This document shows positions 22,212 to 34,799 of a stretch of 64,000 nt of DNA, piece by piece. Source of the stretch: Neurospora tetraspora (Eukaryota; Ascomycota; Sordariomycetes; Sordariales; Sordariaceae); assembly GCF_033439725.1 (NCBI RefSeq), contig NW_026944386.1, forward strand, positions 3,968,001-4,032,000, given 5' to 3'. The notes under the pieces are model-generated. The model made no database searches. It had not been told where the DNA came from and was given only the letters and a program-made list of their open reading frames with translations. Every line of letters begins with the position of its first letter. The stretch's first letter is position 1. The position numbers were made by a program, and so were the translations under genes.

Positions 22212-25200
22212 GATGATGAACCGAGATCGTCGTCAAGTCGCCCGGAGCAACCTGGAAGTCTGCGAGAGTCCAATACCAAACGGATGAAGCTGTTGACAGC
22301 ATCCTGCTGCATAATGGATCCCGCGTGTTCCTTCGGTTGCCGTGAAGAAAGAGCGGACGTCTTACGAGCTAAGTAAAGTTCGATATCACGAATTCGGATC
22401 AGAAGAGGGACGGTCTCATTGATAGCGGGCAGCCCTCGAACCCAGGCTGTCAATCCAATATCGGCTGGTCCCTGCACGTTGCAAGCTGAGGAAACATGGG
22501 AGAACATAAGCAAACCCAACAACCCCAGGTCCCCGCAAAACAGCATCTGAACGGTCGATGGATCAAGGACTGGGATCCATCCAGGCATTGCGTCCCAAGG
22601 TTGTCATGGAAAGGGTATGGGTCTGGTCTCGTAGGGATCCAGGATGCAAAAGCCCCTCATTCTTGCAGCTGTCTCTAGACGCAAAGACAAAGCAAACCCT
22701 CCGGTGGTCTGGTGCGTCCAATAGCCAAAACGGCATGCAACGTTTTCTGGATCAAGGATGGGGGGAAAGGCTGCAGTCTCGCAAAGGCAAGACAAAGCAT
22801 GAATGCCAGGTAGGGGACGTTCAGGTACCATCTCATTGGAACAGATAGCAAGCGCAATCAAAGGATATCAAGCGTGTGGACTGTGGAGCAAGGAAGTGTA
22901 GGCCATCGGGTCTTGGTCTGGCTAAGATCGCCTCTGACAGATGATCGACGGAAAGCGGGATCTTCGAAGCCAAGGCCGGCCACGGATTCTAGACAAGTAT
23001 TCCGAGGTGAGCAATCGAGGCAGATGTTACACTACATACCAATGAGCACCCCATCTTAACGTATGGAAGCCTCACGCTCAACTAGGTAGTCTTGGTTTGA
23101 TGGGTAGCAGTGATGGGTGGAGCAGGGTTGGCGAGGGCGAATCGTCACCTCCCTTTGGCAGTTGATGATGAATGATGACGATGGCAACGTCCAGCTCGTT
23201 TTTGCTGTTGGCGCGGGGCTGTCTCCGCTCAACGCCCCCTTTTCTCGCGGGTGCGTCTTGGCAGGCAGCTGACTGACTGTGTTGGGCTATCCTCGTTCTC
23301 GCTTGTACCGTGGAGCCTTTTCTTCTGGACAGCTTCTTGTGATGGCATGGTACCATACCGGGAGGGTTGTTCGCTGCTCGACCCTACATTGACCATAGCA
23401 AGGGGTGCTTCGTATCGGTGATGAGCCTGGTTTTCTCTCGAAGGGTGAAGAGCAATGTTGTCTTGGATTGATCAAGGTTGAAGAGGGCAATGGAGGGGGG
23501 AAAGCACTTGTTTGGCGGTACCCGATCATGGCGCAGCTCCATTCCTGGTGTTGCAGGGGACTGGAGCCAGGACGGCCCGTAGCCGGCAGCTACCTCTTAT
23601 CACACACACCACAGCCCAAAATAAGGCAACCCGAAAGGCCCCATCCTTGGGTTAAGAAATTGATATCCCATCTGGAGAGTTACAGCTGCGATGTAACTGA
23701 CGGGTGTTGGCTTGCACTGGCAGCCTTTTCAGGGAGGGTTGAGTACGTCACACCTCGGATGCACGGTATGTTTCGTCTTATACGAAATGGCGGATCGTAA
23801 TGGTGATGTTGGCCAGACGATGGTTTGAAACGTTCATGGCGACATGACGGGCTCGTCACTTCTTTTCTCCTCCATGAACGCAGGGATGGGACGATGGCGG
23901 ATTTGAAGGGCCAGCCCGTGAAGACCGTGAGAGGTCAGGATAGGGAGGACGTAGTAACGCTGATAGTGGACGTCTGGCACCGCTGAATAGCCTGGGGTCT
24001 TGGCGGGCCGAACGGCGCATTGACAGATGCAGCGGGCATGCATATAATGCAGGACAGAAGCGTGAGCTGCGTGACCAGTCAACTTTGGGAAAAGAGACTG
24101 CTGAATTCGCTCAGTAGAAATGGTGCCTGAGACGGGATGCTTCTGTGCGCGAGAACGACGGTGGAAGACTCCGAAACGCAATGATAATGAGCCAGTCCAG
24201 CAGCAGGAACAGGACTTGTATGATGGTAGAATTACTCGTGGAGCACCATGTCGCTATATGTCCTGCCGAAAGAGAGATCTGGAGAGCATTAGATCATGTG
24301 AAAAGACGGGTAACACTGATACTCAGGCACTCGTCCGCGTCCGCGGTGATCCGATAGTTGATCAAGGGCACCTCAGTAGGGAAGTGGTAGTTGGTTGATG
24401 ACTGAACTGGCCGGATAGTGAACAATGCGGCGCTGTCCTCAGGTATGTAGCTTGCGAGAAGAATGTCATTCTCAGACTTTGCGCAGACTGATGAACATAT
24501 CGAATGTCGACCAAATGGAAAAGCCATTCTGAGGGCATCGATACGAGCACCCTGGACACTCATAAAAGCTTGAGAAAAAGATGAGTCCAAGAGGAAGTTG
24601 TGAACGCGAACGGGACCACGACAGAAATATTGACTGAGGTGGCTCTTGCCTGTCAGTCACGGACCAGTCCAGGCCCAGACAGCTCACGCCTGCCTTGCCT
24701 CCATGTACAAACAGACCGGTGGCGAGCTATGGAACTGAAAGAGCATGATCGATGCTCACCGGTCTGGAGATATTCTCCAAGGGAAGGTACGCCGATTGCC
24801 AATGTCCAATCCTACGTTTTGGCAGTCGCGTTCCTGAACCAATTGACTGCACGCAGCTGAGCACTGCAGCAGGTGTCTGATGACAGTGCCACAAGGTCGC
24901 CACCTCCAACCCTAAATGATAAGCTCATATGATCTTATCGATAAACGCTTAGAGCTGCCCCTAACCCTGCCCCTCTGATCAGCGCTCCGGTCAACGTCCG
25001 TCCCGGCCGGCAACCGATAGGCTTGGCATTTCCAAAATTCGGCCGTGGTCAGCGCTCACTGCCGTCGCCGTGGTACCTGGAACCGCTCCGCCCGCCGCCC
25101 GCCCGCCGGACTCGACCGACCGACCGACCGATCTCAAAGTCGCGTACGCGCCCGCCTCTCCTCGTTTGCAGCCACCACCCATCACCACCGAATTCCCCCT

Positions 25201-25214
25201 CGTTCTCGCCCAAC
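22212..25214. other. 3-kb intergenic region upstream of two divergent genes
   Basis: This gap lies between the starts of the Zn2Cys6 regulator (minus) and uS19m (plus), so it holds both promoters and probably a long leader for the regulator. Many short ATG frames occur on the minus strand (for example 22193-22588 and 23834-24181) but none has motif, splice or coding support. A C/G-rich GACCGACCGACC run lies near 25112-25131. Confidence 0.4.
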
Positions 25215-26102
25215 ATGCAGCCGACCAGGGTTCTTCTCAAGAGATCCGTGTGGAAGGGTATGTTTGTTGTCTTCGTCTTCCAGTTCCCTTTGCAACACTC
25301 TTTGCGCCGTCCAAGAAAGCAAAGCTAACCCGCATCGTCGTCTCCAGGTCCTCACATCGTCCCGTAAGCTCTACTACCCTCTCCTTCTTGTCCCCATCCC
25401 GAACTCGACGACGACGACCCATTGCGCTGCCGCACTCCCGAGCACTCTTCCTCCCTCTGGTCCGATCATCAATGCGCCGGCGCATTCCATACCGAACCCC
25501 TCCTCGAAACATTCCACCTTCGTCCACCACCTCCATCCACCCTATTTAGCCAATCGAGACCAAATCAAACAAATACAAAGCAATCCAACCCAAACACACC
25601 AACCCGCACCATACCATACCTTACACGCGCAATTCTCACTAACCACCACCGGCGCTTCCACACCCACAGTCTCCCCATCCAGCGCCCCGAGCCCGGCAAG
25701 AAGATCGCTCCCATCCGCACCCAGGCCCGGTCCGCCACCATCCTGCCCAACTTTGTCGGCCTCAAGTTCCAGGTGCACAACGGCAAGGACTACGTCGACT
25801 TGACTGTCACCGAGGAGATGGTTGGGCATAAGCTTGGGGAGTTTTCTTCGTAGGTTTCTTCCGCCTTTTGCTTTTCTGTTGATGTGCTTTCTGGGAGGGA
25901 GATGTTGGCGGTAATGTTTGGGGGGGGGGGGGGGGGGGGTATGGCATGGAAAGCCGATGGATGACCATGGGCTATGTATTGAACATGGATGGTGGTAATG
26001 GTGATGGTGGTCAGAGATACGATTACGACATGAGCATTGGCTAACTAAATGGTCAAAACAAACAGTACACGCAAGCCCTTCATCTGGGGTAAGAAGAAAT
26101 AG
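25215..26102 (+). CDS. rsm19: Mitochondrial small-subunit ribosomal protein uS19m
   Basis: Four exons, 25215-25257, 25348-25363, 25670-25849 and 26066-26102, give 91 residues. The joined protein has the S19 pattern: [20 protein letters not shown], then [45 protein letters not shown] and [12 protein letters not shown]19 sits in the head of the small ribosomal subunit next to the decoding site. The N-terminal basic start fits a short mitochondrial import signal and the length fits mitochondrial S19. Exon 2 is only 16 nt (GTCCTCACATCGTCCC) and supplies the invariant P-H part. Intron 2 is long (306 bp), and intron 3 holds a 20-base G run. Confidence 0.93.
25920..25939 (+). repeat. G20 homopolymer in uS19m intron 3
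   Basis: Twenty consecutive G on the plus strand inside the last intron. Length may vary or be mis-sequenced; it could fold as a G-quadruplex in RNA. Confidence 0.9.
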
Positions 26103-26755
26103 ACAACGAATACAAGGTTGCTGCGGGTTTCACACGTTTCTGAGGGCGGCGTTTTTCGGTAAAAACAAAAGCATTTTTGCTTATCTGTACCATACCATAC
26201 CATACCAGAGGAAGGGTGGGGGGAACAGGTTCTGTACACATATCATCTTATGGGCAAATTAGACTTCGCTTGGATCATGCTGTCCGTTTTTGTCACATGG
26301 ACATTGTTTATGTATGATATGATTATGAATCGTAGTATGTTATGCTTTGGCAGGTTGTTTTACCTAGCCTAGCATAGCCGTAGACCTGAAATGTAAGGAG
26401 ACAACGGGAACAATCTTCCATAGCGCCTTCAGTCCTGAACGCCAAGCGCAAAAAAAAAAGAAAAGCAAATGAGAAGAACCGAACGAAGACCCAAACTCCT
26501 ATGCCCCGTTTCCGTGTTGACCCGTCCGTCCTTGATTGCCGACCCTTTGCCCCTTTGTCCCTCATTCCTCCATCCATCAATCACCGTGGTATCCCCCTCC
26601 TCAAGCAAGAAACAATCTGTTGTCGGGGCCTAGTAACATCCTTCGGTCTGCCACTTCCTCATCATACCCCAGGCAAACAACCTTTGACGACCACTGCTCC
26701 TCCTCCGCCCTTCACACCAGGAGGGCCGGCCGCTCTGAAAACCCCAACCAACCCC
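26103..26755. other. Convergent 3' regions of uS19m and TAF10
   Basis: Downstream sequence of two converging genes, with a TACCATACCATACCATACCA short repeat near 26187-26206. No further gene seen. Confidence 0.45.
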
Positions 26756-27593
<838 letters not shown>

Positions 27594-28292
27594 GATTGCC
27601 GATGAGCAGCCTCTTTCGATGAAGGCTTCAGGAAATCGGGTTCGCGAAATGCCACAGATGTTGGATGGTTGCAGGTCTGACGGGAGACGTGATCGGTTCC
27701 TGGGCGGGCCGCCACTGACGCGTGGATCACGTGACTGGTTGTACCGATAAAGGGGACAAAGATGCACGAAAATGCGTGGAAATGCTGGTACTGGATCAAT
27801 GTTCGAAGGACGAGAAGATTCCAAACGAATTGGTTTGATAGTACAAGGGAAATCGATGGTGCTTTGTTACACAGTAGAAAAGGATGGAATGGTGTTGCAG
27901 GTTGGAGGTTGGAGGTTCCCCTGGGCGGCTCTTATACACTGAAGCTCGGGCCACCCACTTGCTTGATGTCGACTGCAAACACATATCTGCACATGTGCTT
28001 GACTCAACCTCAAGATTATCTGAAGGCTTCAAAATTTGTGACTTTACTTGCTGATTCTATTTAGGATATTTCAAACATAATACAGACTATTCTGACGGTA
28101 TGTGAACTTTGCGGCATCTTTCCATGGTTATATGGTTCGTAAATTTCCATTTAACCTCGAGATGCGATTCCTTTATGACCTTGAGCTAAAACTTGCCCAT
28201 CCCAACGTCAAATACAGAACATATATTAACCCGCTTGAAGATACCACATGCAAGTATGCCCATATCGGCTCTCCCAACCCATATTAACCTAA
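27594..28292. other. Intergenic upstream of TAF10
   Basis: Promoter and leader of TAF10, then the 3' flank of the MRE11 gene. No gene seen. Confidence 0.45.
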
Positions 28293-30741
28293 TCACCCTC
28301 GTCGACTGCGACTGGCGGGCATCGACTCAAACGCATCATCATCGTCCGAAATCTCATCATCACTAATCTCAATCGCCTGCTGATGTGAACCCTTTGCCCT
28401 CTGAGACTGTGAAAAGTCGATCGTTGTCTGCTTCATTCCAGCCGCCGCGCGAGTAGCCCGGGTTTGGGTAGCCCTAGCAGGTGCAGCCCGGGCTGGTGTG
28501 GCTCGAGCAGGAGTAGCACGAGCAGGAGTAGCACGAGCAGAGGCACGGGTAGATGCGACCCTAGATGTGGCCTTGGACTTTGGTGGTGGCGCTGGCGGGT
28601 CCTCTTCGTCATCCTCCATGATCACATCTTCCTCCTCCTCTTCCTCTTCGTCTTCATTCTCTCGGTAGTCCTCTTCCTCTTCTTCGTCGCTATCTACGAA
28701 TGGAGTCTTCTTCTTGTTGCGACCCCTTGCAGGTGCCTTCTTCGCTGGTGCTGCCTTCTTTGCCGGTGCGGCCTTCTTGGCAGGTGCCGCTTTCTTGGTT
28801 GCTGCTGTGGTTTTGGCCGCTGCTCCCCGTTTTGGCGCCGCTCTAGTCGGAAGGGGTTGGTTGTCAATGTCCATGTCCTCATCCTCGTCGCTGAATGTGA
28901 CGCCGGACGTGGGTACTTTCTTGGCTGGTCTACCGCGTCCTTTCGGTTCTGGCTCGGCTGGAATGTCTTCGAGTGCTTGTGGTTGGTTGATCCAGTGGCC
29001 GTCCAAATCCGAATCCCAGCCATCAGGCTTCTCCTTGAACCGTCTTTTGCGCTGGGCTTGCTTGTGCTGACCAGAATCGAAGCTTTTCTCCATAACCTTT
29101 CTGAAATCCTCGATATGCGCGTCGAGGTCGACAATCTTCTCATCATCGAGTTGAAGGAGACCCTTCACTTGGGTGGATAGTGACTCCATGACAAACATTT
29201 CCACTGCATGCTTATCGTCCTTGTCGACGAACTGGTTAACCGCATCGCCGAATGGTGCTTGTGGTAAGATCTTGAGGGACTGTTGGGTAAAGAACTCTCG
29301 GACCAAGTTGTCGACCTTGATGGTCTCGACTGACTCAAGAGCCTCCGCGACGCCCTCGGGGACGCCTGGCGCTGTTACACTTTTCTCTGTGTATGGTCAG
29401 TGTCATGTACTGTTGTTTCTCACAAAATGCTCTTAACTTACTTGTTCCTTTGGTTTTACGGTAAAAGTGGACAACATCATTCTGGTTGGCGACCTTTCCC
29501 GTAAATCTGTTGGAGAATCGCTGCGGGTTCTCGATTTCGTACTTGGCCCCTTCCGGTGCTGAATACTCGACCTTTAGGCGGATAAGCGGCAATGGTGGCT
29601 CCATATCCTCGTCCATGTCGTCGTCCTCTGCGTGAATAGCGCGCCACTCCGCATTGGCTTCTTCAATCATCTCTTCGACAATCACCATCAGTCGCTTGGT
29701 AACTTCATGGCGGTTATCCGACTTCTTCTCTCCCAGGCCCTTGAAGCGCTTGTCTGAGGCTAGTACAACCTCTCTTGTGACGAAGGGCCGTACTGTCTTG
29801 AGTGGGATCTTTTCGACCTCGAACTTCTTGCCGGTAATATTGAGAATGGCGACATGTTTTGTCACTGCCTCGCCAGGAACTAGTGAAGTGGCGACTGATG
29901 AGCCCGGTTGCATGACGTGGAATCCTGTCTCTGGGTTTCGTATGGGATCAATAAGACACTCGTGTTCATGGCCCCAGATTACCAAGTCCATGAAATCAGG
30001 AAGCATATTCTCTGCAACATAGCTGGTAGGGGTATGTGGGTAGTGGTTCTGGTGAAGAGCCAAAAGATTGAACCAATCGTTCTTCTGCTGGTTCGGCCGG
30101 TAGAACCTAACTTTGTTGTCTCTGAAAGTCCGGTGCATACGCTCATCACGAACGTTGCTCAATCCGTACAAAGCCATCTTCGTCCTCCCCTTCTGCAACA
30201 AGATCGGCTTGGCATGGATGTTGTCTGCCTCAGGTACACGACCAAAATAGTTGACAAGACCGGCGGCTTGGAGTAGGTCAAGGGAGCAGTAGTGGCCATC
30301 GCCGCTTGGGTCGTCGTGGTTGCCGTGGATAGAGAAGACGGGAATAGCGATATTGATGTCGGGATCCTCGTAGTTGACATAGGGAAAGGCTCCTTCAAAA
30401 ACTTCGGCACCATCACTGAGAAACTCGAGTTCGCATGGCTTCATGCCAAGACAGTGTTTGCGAAGAGAGCGCATGACCTGGTACATGGATTTGCGCGAGG
30501 GTCTGTTCTCATGGAAGAGATCACCACCCAGTAGGACCATGTCGACATCCTGCTTCTTGGCTATTTGCATGATCTCGTCAAATGTGCGCCAACTGTCATC
30601 CTTACGGACGGGGTCGCGCTCCCCAAAGCCGACATGGTTATCGGTTGAGACGAGGATGCGGATCGTGTCCTCCTCTTGGGTCTGTTAGCAAATGGTGGCA
30701 AGAGAGGGTTCATGGGCATAACCCTTACCTGATCTCGGCAT
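28293..30741 (-). CDS. mus-23: MRE11 double-strand break repair nuclease
   Basis: Exons 30741-30729 (13 nt), 30674-29442 and 29386-28293 give 779 residues. The Mre11 phosphodiesterase motifs are all present: [52 protein letters not shown] and [13 protein letters not shown]. The Rad50-binding and capping region follows. The C-terminus is long and low-complexity: [12 protein letters not shown] repeats, an acidic block, then [15 protein letters not shown]-type repeats resembling the Arg-rich DNA-binding tail of fungal and animal Mre11. The protein works with Rad50 and Nbs1 in end resection, checkpoint signalling and meiosis; the Neurospora MRE11 gene is named mus-23. Exon 1 is tiny; acceptors at 30674 and nearby are alternatives, and only 30674 keeps the frame by my reading. 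Confidence 0.95.
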
Positions 30742-31148
30742 CTTGCAAATCCTTTTCTTTGTCAATAGCCTTTCACACCAGATCGACTGGCTAGTCGACG
30801 AGTTTGAAGTCAGGAAGCGCGGATGGAAGACGAGCGGGTCGCGTTGGTTGACGCGTTGACTTCACGAGGTCACATGGAAACAGGCAGCATTTCTTAATGG
30901 AGTGAAGTGGAGACAGGCCTGCCTCTCGTTCCTGGCGATCTCGGTAGAAGGTCTGTGCGTCCAGCGCTATCTCCAGATGGCTGTCCTAGAAAGTTATGCC
31001 AGGGACACTTCACTGGCAACTTCCAGAGCTTCCCCGCCAAAACAACCATAACAATTTCCAGCGCAAACAGCAAACGGAACTTGCCTCAACATTCAAGACA
31101 TTGCGCCAGGCAACTGCAAAGGGAGAACCTTGAGGCGGAAAACTTAAA
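30742..31148. other. Divergent promoter region of MRE11 and APC10
   Basis: About 400 bp between divergently transcribed genes that must contain both promoters. No open frame with support. Confidence 0.5.
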
Positions 31149-33485
31149 ATGGACGAAACACCACCAACCAACCTGGCGGACCTGGCCAACGTCACAAGAG
31201 GTCCTCGTCGTGCCCGGCAACGACTGCGATTCGAGCCCCAGCAGACCCTCCAACGAACCACACGATCATCACAGGCCGCCGTTCTGGAAGAAGCCCGTCG
31301 AGCTGCCCTGCGATCAGTTGGTTCTGGCTTCACACCTGAACCGCGACCTTCTTCAACGTCTCCACCTGTCAATCCAAGGGAACAGTTTTCCGTGATGCCT
31401 CGTAAGTTTTATATATCCATTCAATATGGTCTAATTCCATGACATTTCACCAAGTCGGAGGGGTCTTGGTCTTTGTTTACTTCCGAGGGCCTTGTGCCCA
31501 TTTCCCCCTTTTGGAGCCCCACCTCGCTTCACTTACACGCTGCCCAGTCCTTGCACTATCACTTACACGACCTTCACCGTGGTTCAAGTTGGTCTTTTAT
31601 TTTCCAAAGGACCAATTCCTGATGCCTGGATGTCTGTATTTATGTGTCACTACCTTCACCTGTCCACTTCTCCCATCCTGTCATCCCATCTCAGAAGCTA
31701 CTCGCTGTGCAATTGGTCCCGTCTGTAACCGCTGCTATGGCTTGCAGAATTGGTACACCTTGGGACGAAGCTGCGATAGCTTCAACCACCGTTCCATCAA
31801 CCTTCACCCAGCTTGGGTTCACCTCTCAACCTGGCGACGACCTTGAATTCACTTTGCCCTTTTCTTTCTGTTCCTGAGCAGTTATTTCAGGTTTACTACC
31901 CCGCCAATGTTTCTCCATTCACGAATTCCCACTTCCTCTCCGCCAACCCTTCCTTTCTCTCCTTGACTCTTCCTTCTCCCGTCAAGTTGGCGTTCTCCTT
32001 CGTCAACCTCCTGTCAACTTGCACTTTTTTTCTACTTAGATATCTTGCCTTCTCCTTTCTTCCTCTCACCAATCTGGCCTCAAATCCCTCCTCATCACCT
32101 ATTTTTACTACTCGGCCAACTACCACCTTGCCCTTCCTTACATCGCATAAACATCGCTACACTTTCCCATCAGGCTTCGATCTTCGCCATACCAACCCGC
32201 GCCCAAGCGGCGGCGGGTACTAGGAGGGCTAGCTGAGAGGGATTTGAACTCTCCTCGACCTCTCAGCCTCCGCGCTCCCATAACCCTCGATCAAGAGAAC
32301 GTCGACGAAGTGAATGAGGGCCTATACAATGGAATCTACGACATCATCGAAATTTTCGCAGTTACTAACGGAACTTGGCTTGGCTCTCCAGCACAATCAG
32401 CGCGAGCTCAGCGCACACAAGAAGAGCAGTCAGACGACGAGGACTTCCCGAGTCCCGTGGGCGACGGCCCAGCCAGTGACATCGAGCTCCAAGATGATGA
32501 TCACAATGACGATGACAATGGCCCTGAGGGCGAGCAGTACCATGAGGGCTTCAACGAGGGCATGCCGGGGGTTGAAGAAGGCCACAATGTCGACAACCAC
32601 GCACAAGACCCAGACGGCGACGAATTCGCATACGATGAGCACGGAGAAAGAATCGACCCTGATGAAGATCCCGAGGAGACGGAGCAATTGCAACACTCAA
32701 TGTTCGACCCAACCGCCATTGGCCTCCGAGAAATCAACAACCTCGCCCACTTCGGCGTATCCAGCCACAAGCCCGGCAACGGCGTCGAGGAGCTTCTGAC
32801 CGAAGACCTCGAGAAGTACTGGCAGTAAGTAGTCCCTCCCCTTCCTTTTCCCCCTCTCGCTAACACTCTCTCAAGATCCGACGGCCAACAACCACACCTC
32901 CTAACCATCCACTTCCTCCGCCGCGTCGAGATCCGGGCAATCCGATTCTACGTTGACTATAACCATGACGAATCCTATACGCCCACCAACATCGTCTGGT
33001 ACGCCGGCACCGGCCACCACGACCTGATCGAATTCGCTGACGTCAAACTCACCAACCCCGTCGGCTGGCAAGACGTGCCCATCGCCAACTGCGGCGGGGC
33101 CCCTGACGGCCACTCCCTCTGCTGCTGGATTGTCCAGGCCCACATCAAGGAGAACCACCAGAACGGCAAGGATACACACATTCGCGGCCTCAAGATTTTC
33201 GCTATTGACGAGAACACGGTCGGCGGTGCGGTGGCTGCTGGAGGCGACGCGATCCACGAGATGGGAGTCAGGATAGATGAAGCGGCGGAGAGGATGCAGG
33301 CTGCTGCTTCGGCAAACAACAACACAGAAGAAAACGATTACGACGAAGCGAGTCTGTTGGAGTTGCTGGAGCATATTGATCGCGAGGCGGGATCGGCGGA
33401 GGCGGGATCGAGGAGCAGGTATCGCCCTGGTGAGGGAGGGTTTTCGGACTTTCCTGATTTCATGCGGGATCCGGTGATTCGTTAA
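31149..33485 (+). CDS. apc10: Anaphase-promoting complex subunit 10 (Doc1)
   Basis: The first coding part is 31149-31399 (MDETPPTNLADLANV...; donor GTAAGT). Coding resumes by about 32200 (PKRRRVLGGLAERDLNSPRP) and runs to 32824; the final exon is 32876-33485. The DOC domain is clear: LREINNLAHFGVSSHKPGNG, VEELLTEDLEKYWQSDGQQP, IHFLRRVEIRAIRFYVDY, ESYTPTNIVWYAGTG and HIRGLKIFAIDE. The protein ends in Ile-Arg, the IR tail by which Apc10 docks on Cdc27. Before the domain is a very acidic segment (about 32410-32680) rich in DDD/EE. Apc10 helps capture D-box substrates. The join across 31400-32200 is unresolved: the first donor phase does not fit the nearest acceptor, so at least one small exon is probably missing from this model. 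Confidence 0.88.
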
Positions 33486-34148
33486 GCAGGTGGCGGCAGA
33501 GACCATGGTTTTCCTTCAGGCTGAATTCAGGATTTGTACGGCAAGGTGTTTTTCGGCGCGGAAAATGCTCGGGCAAATAGGGGGGTGGGTTTTTGCTTGG
33601 GTCTCTAAACGGCGAAGGAGTTTCGGGTTGAGAATCGTTTGGTCATTACGGCATCATGGACTTTCCGCTTTCGCATAAATAACTGTCGGTGTCGGGAAAG
33701 CATCTGAAGGCATCGATACGGGACGGGATTAAGTTAAGATAAGGAACCCGGTGTTGGATTACATCGATGGATGGTGTATGGGAAATGGCGGCTACAAGTG
33801 CGAAGGGCGTTAAAAGGCAAAGCTCTACATTGCTCGTCAGGAATATTCACAGGGAGCGAGGCTTCACGGAAGGACCTGGTGATGTAGACGGAAGCACAAA
33901 ACTGGACCTAAGATAGAATAAAACAGTGTGGTTACTAGTAGAAAATTTATCTTATGATCATGGTGCGCCTTATAGGTGGAGGAGGCACTAGGAATGACTC
34001 TGTGAAGGTGACGTACGTACCCTTTGATATTCCCAGTCCCAGATCAAATGGATCGATTTGCTTCCGTCGTTTCCTACAACCCCAATCAATGCTGATGGGT
34101 GAGCAGGAACGAACGACTTTATAAGGGAACGCGGAAAAGATATCTAAC
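33486..34148. other. 3' region of APC10 and 5S upstream flank
   Basis: No gene seen other than the upstream TATA of the 5S gene at 34120-34123. Confidence 0.45.
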
Positions 34149-34267
34149 ACATACGACCATAGATGGTAGAAAACTCGGGATCCCGTCCGCTCTCCCATAG
34201 ATAAGCTACCAATCGCCTGACTAGTAGTTGGGTCGGTGACGACCAGCGAATCCCAGGTGTTGTATGT
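34149..34267 (+). rRNA. 5S ribosomal RNA, variant class
   Basis: Starts ACATACGACCATAGATGGTA and ends GGTGTTGTATGT, 119 nt. A TATA element at 34120-34123 is exactly 29 bases upstream, and a T run follows. Compared with the copies at 2669 and 47226 it differs in blocks that pair with each other (GGTAG/CTACC in place of ACTGG/CCAGT), so helix pairing is kept. Neurospora is known to have several 5S classes of this type, all thought to be expressed. Confidence 0.93.
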
Positions 34268-34799
34268 TTTTTAATTCTTGTATTTTTTACTTTTGCTTTT
34301 TGCATGTAGCGTCCGTCCTATGTTCCCACTTCTTCTTACTCGTATTCGTTGCTTTTTTGTTAAAGTTTGGACATGCAATGAAATGATGAATATGATTGTG
34401 GGTGTTGATCGCTTTTGGTTGATCTTTTTGTATTTGTGAATGTTGAGTAGAGTTTGTGGACAGTTCTATGGACTTTGTATCCGGAGTTAAGCAGTTGCAC
34501 ACATCGGACCAAGTTTGAATTCAGTGTGGTAATTTGGTATTCTTTCAAGGGGACAGACCCAGAGCAGTCCAAGATCGAGTATACAGGTTTGAGGTTGCGC
34601 AAGGCAGCTTTTGATTGCTAATGACCTTCCGGGACCTTGGGGGTTAGCTCGCGTCCAAGCCCCCGCACTCCCCCGCTGTGGGGGTCTTGTCTATTACTCA
34701 ATGCCATCCACGTCATCATCAGTCCTTGAATAAACATTAACTCGATTTAGACAAGATCTCCCAAGCACGTTGCCCGACGCCGTACCTTGCCTGTAGCCG
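34268..34799. other. Intergenic between 5S gene and nucleotidyltransferase
   Basis: No gene seen. Contains the promoter region of the gene at 34800. Confidence 0.45.

Noticed and set aside
28464-29180. 238-residue plus-strand frame over the MRE11 tail
   Set aside because: Cys/Leu/Arg-rich mirror of the repetitive Ala/Lys/Glu tail of MRE11.
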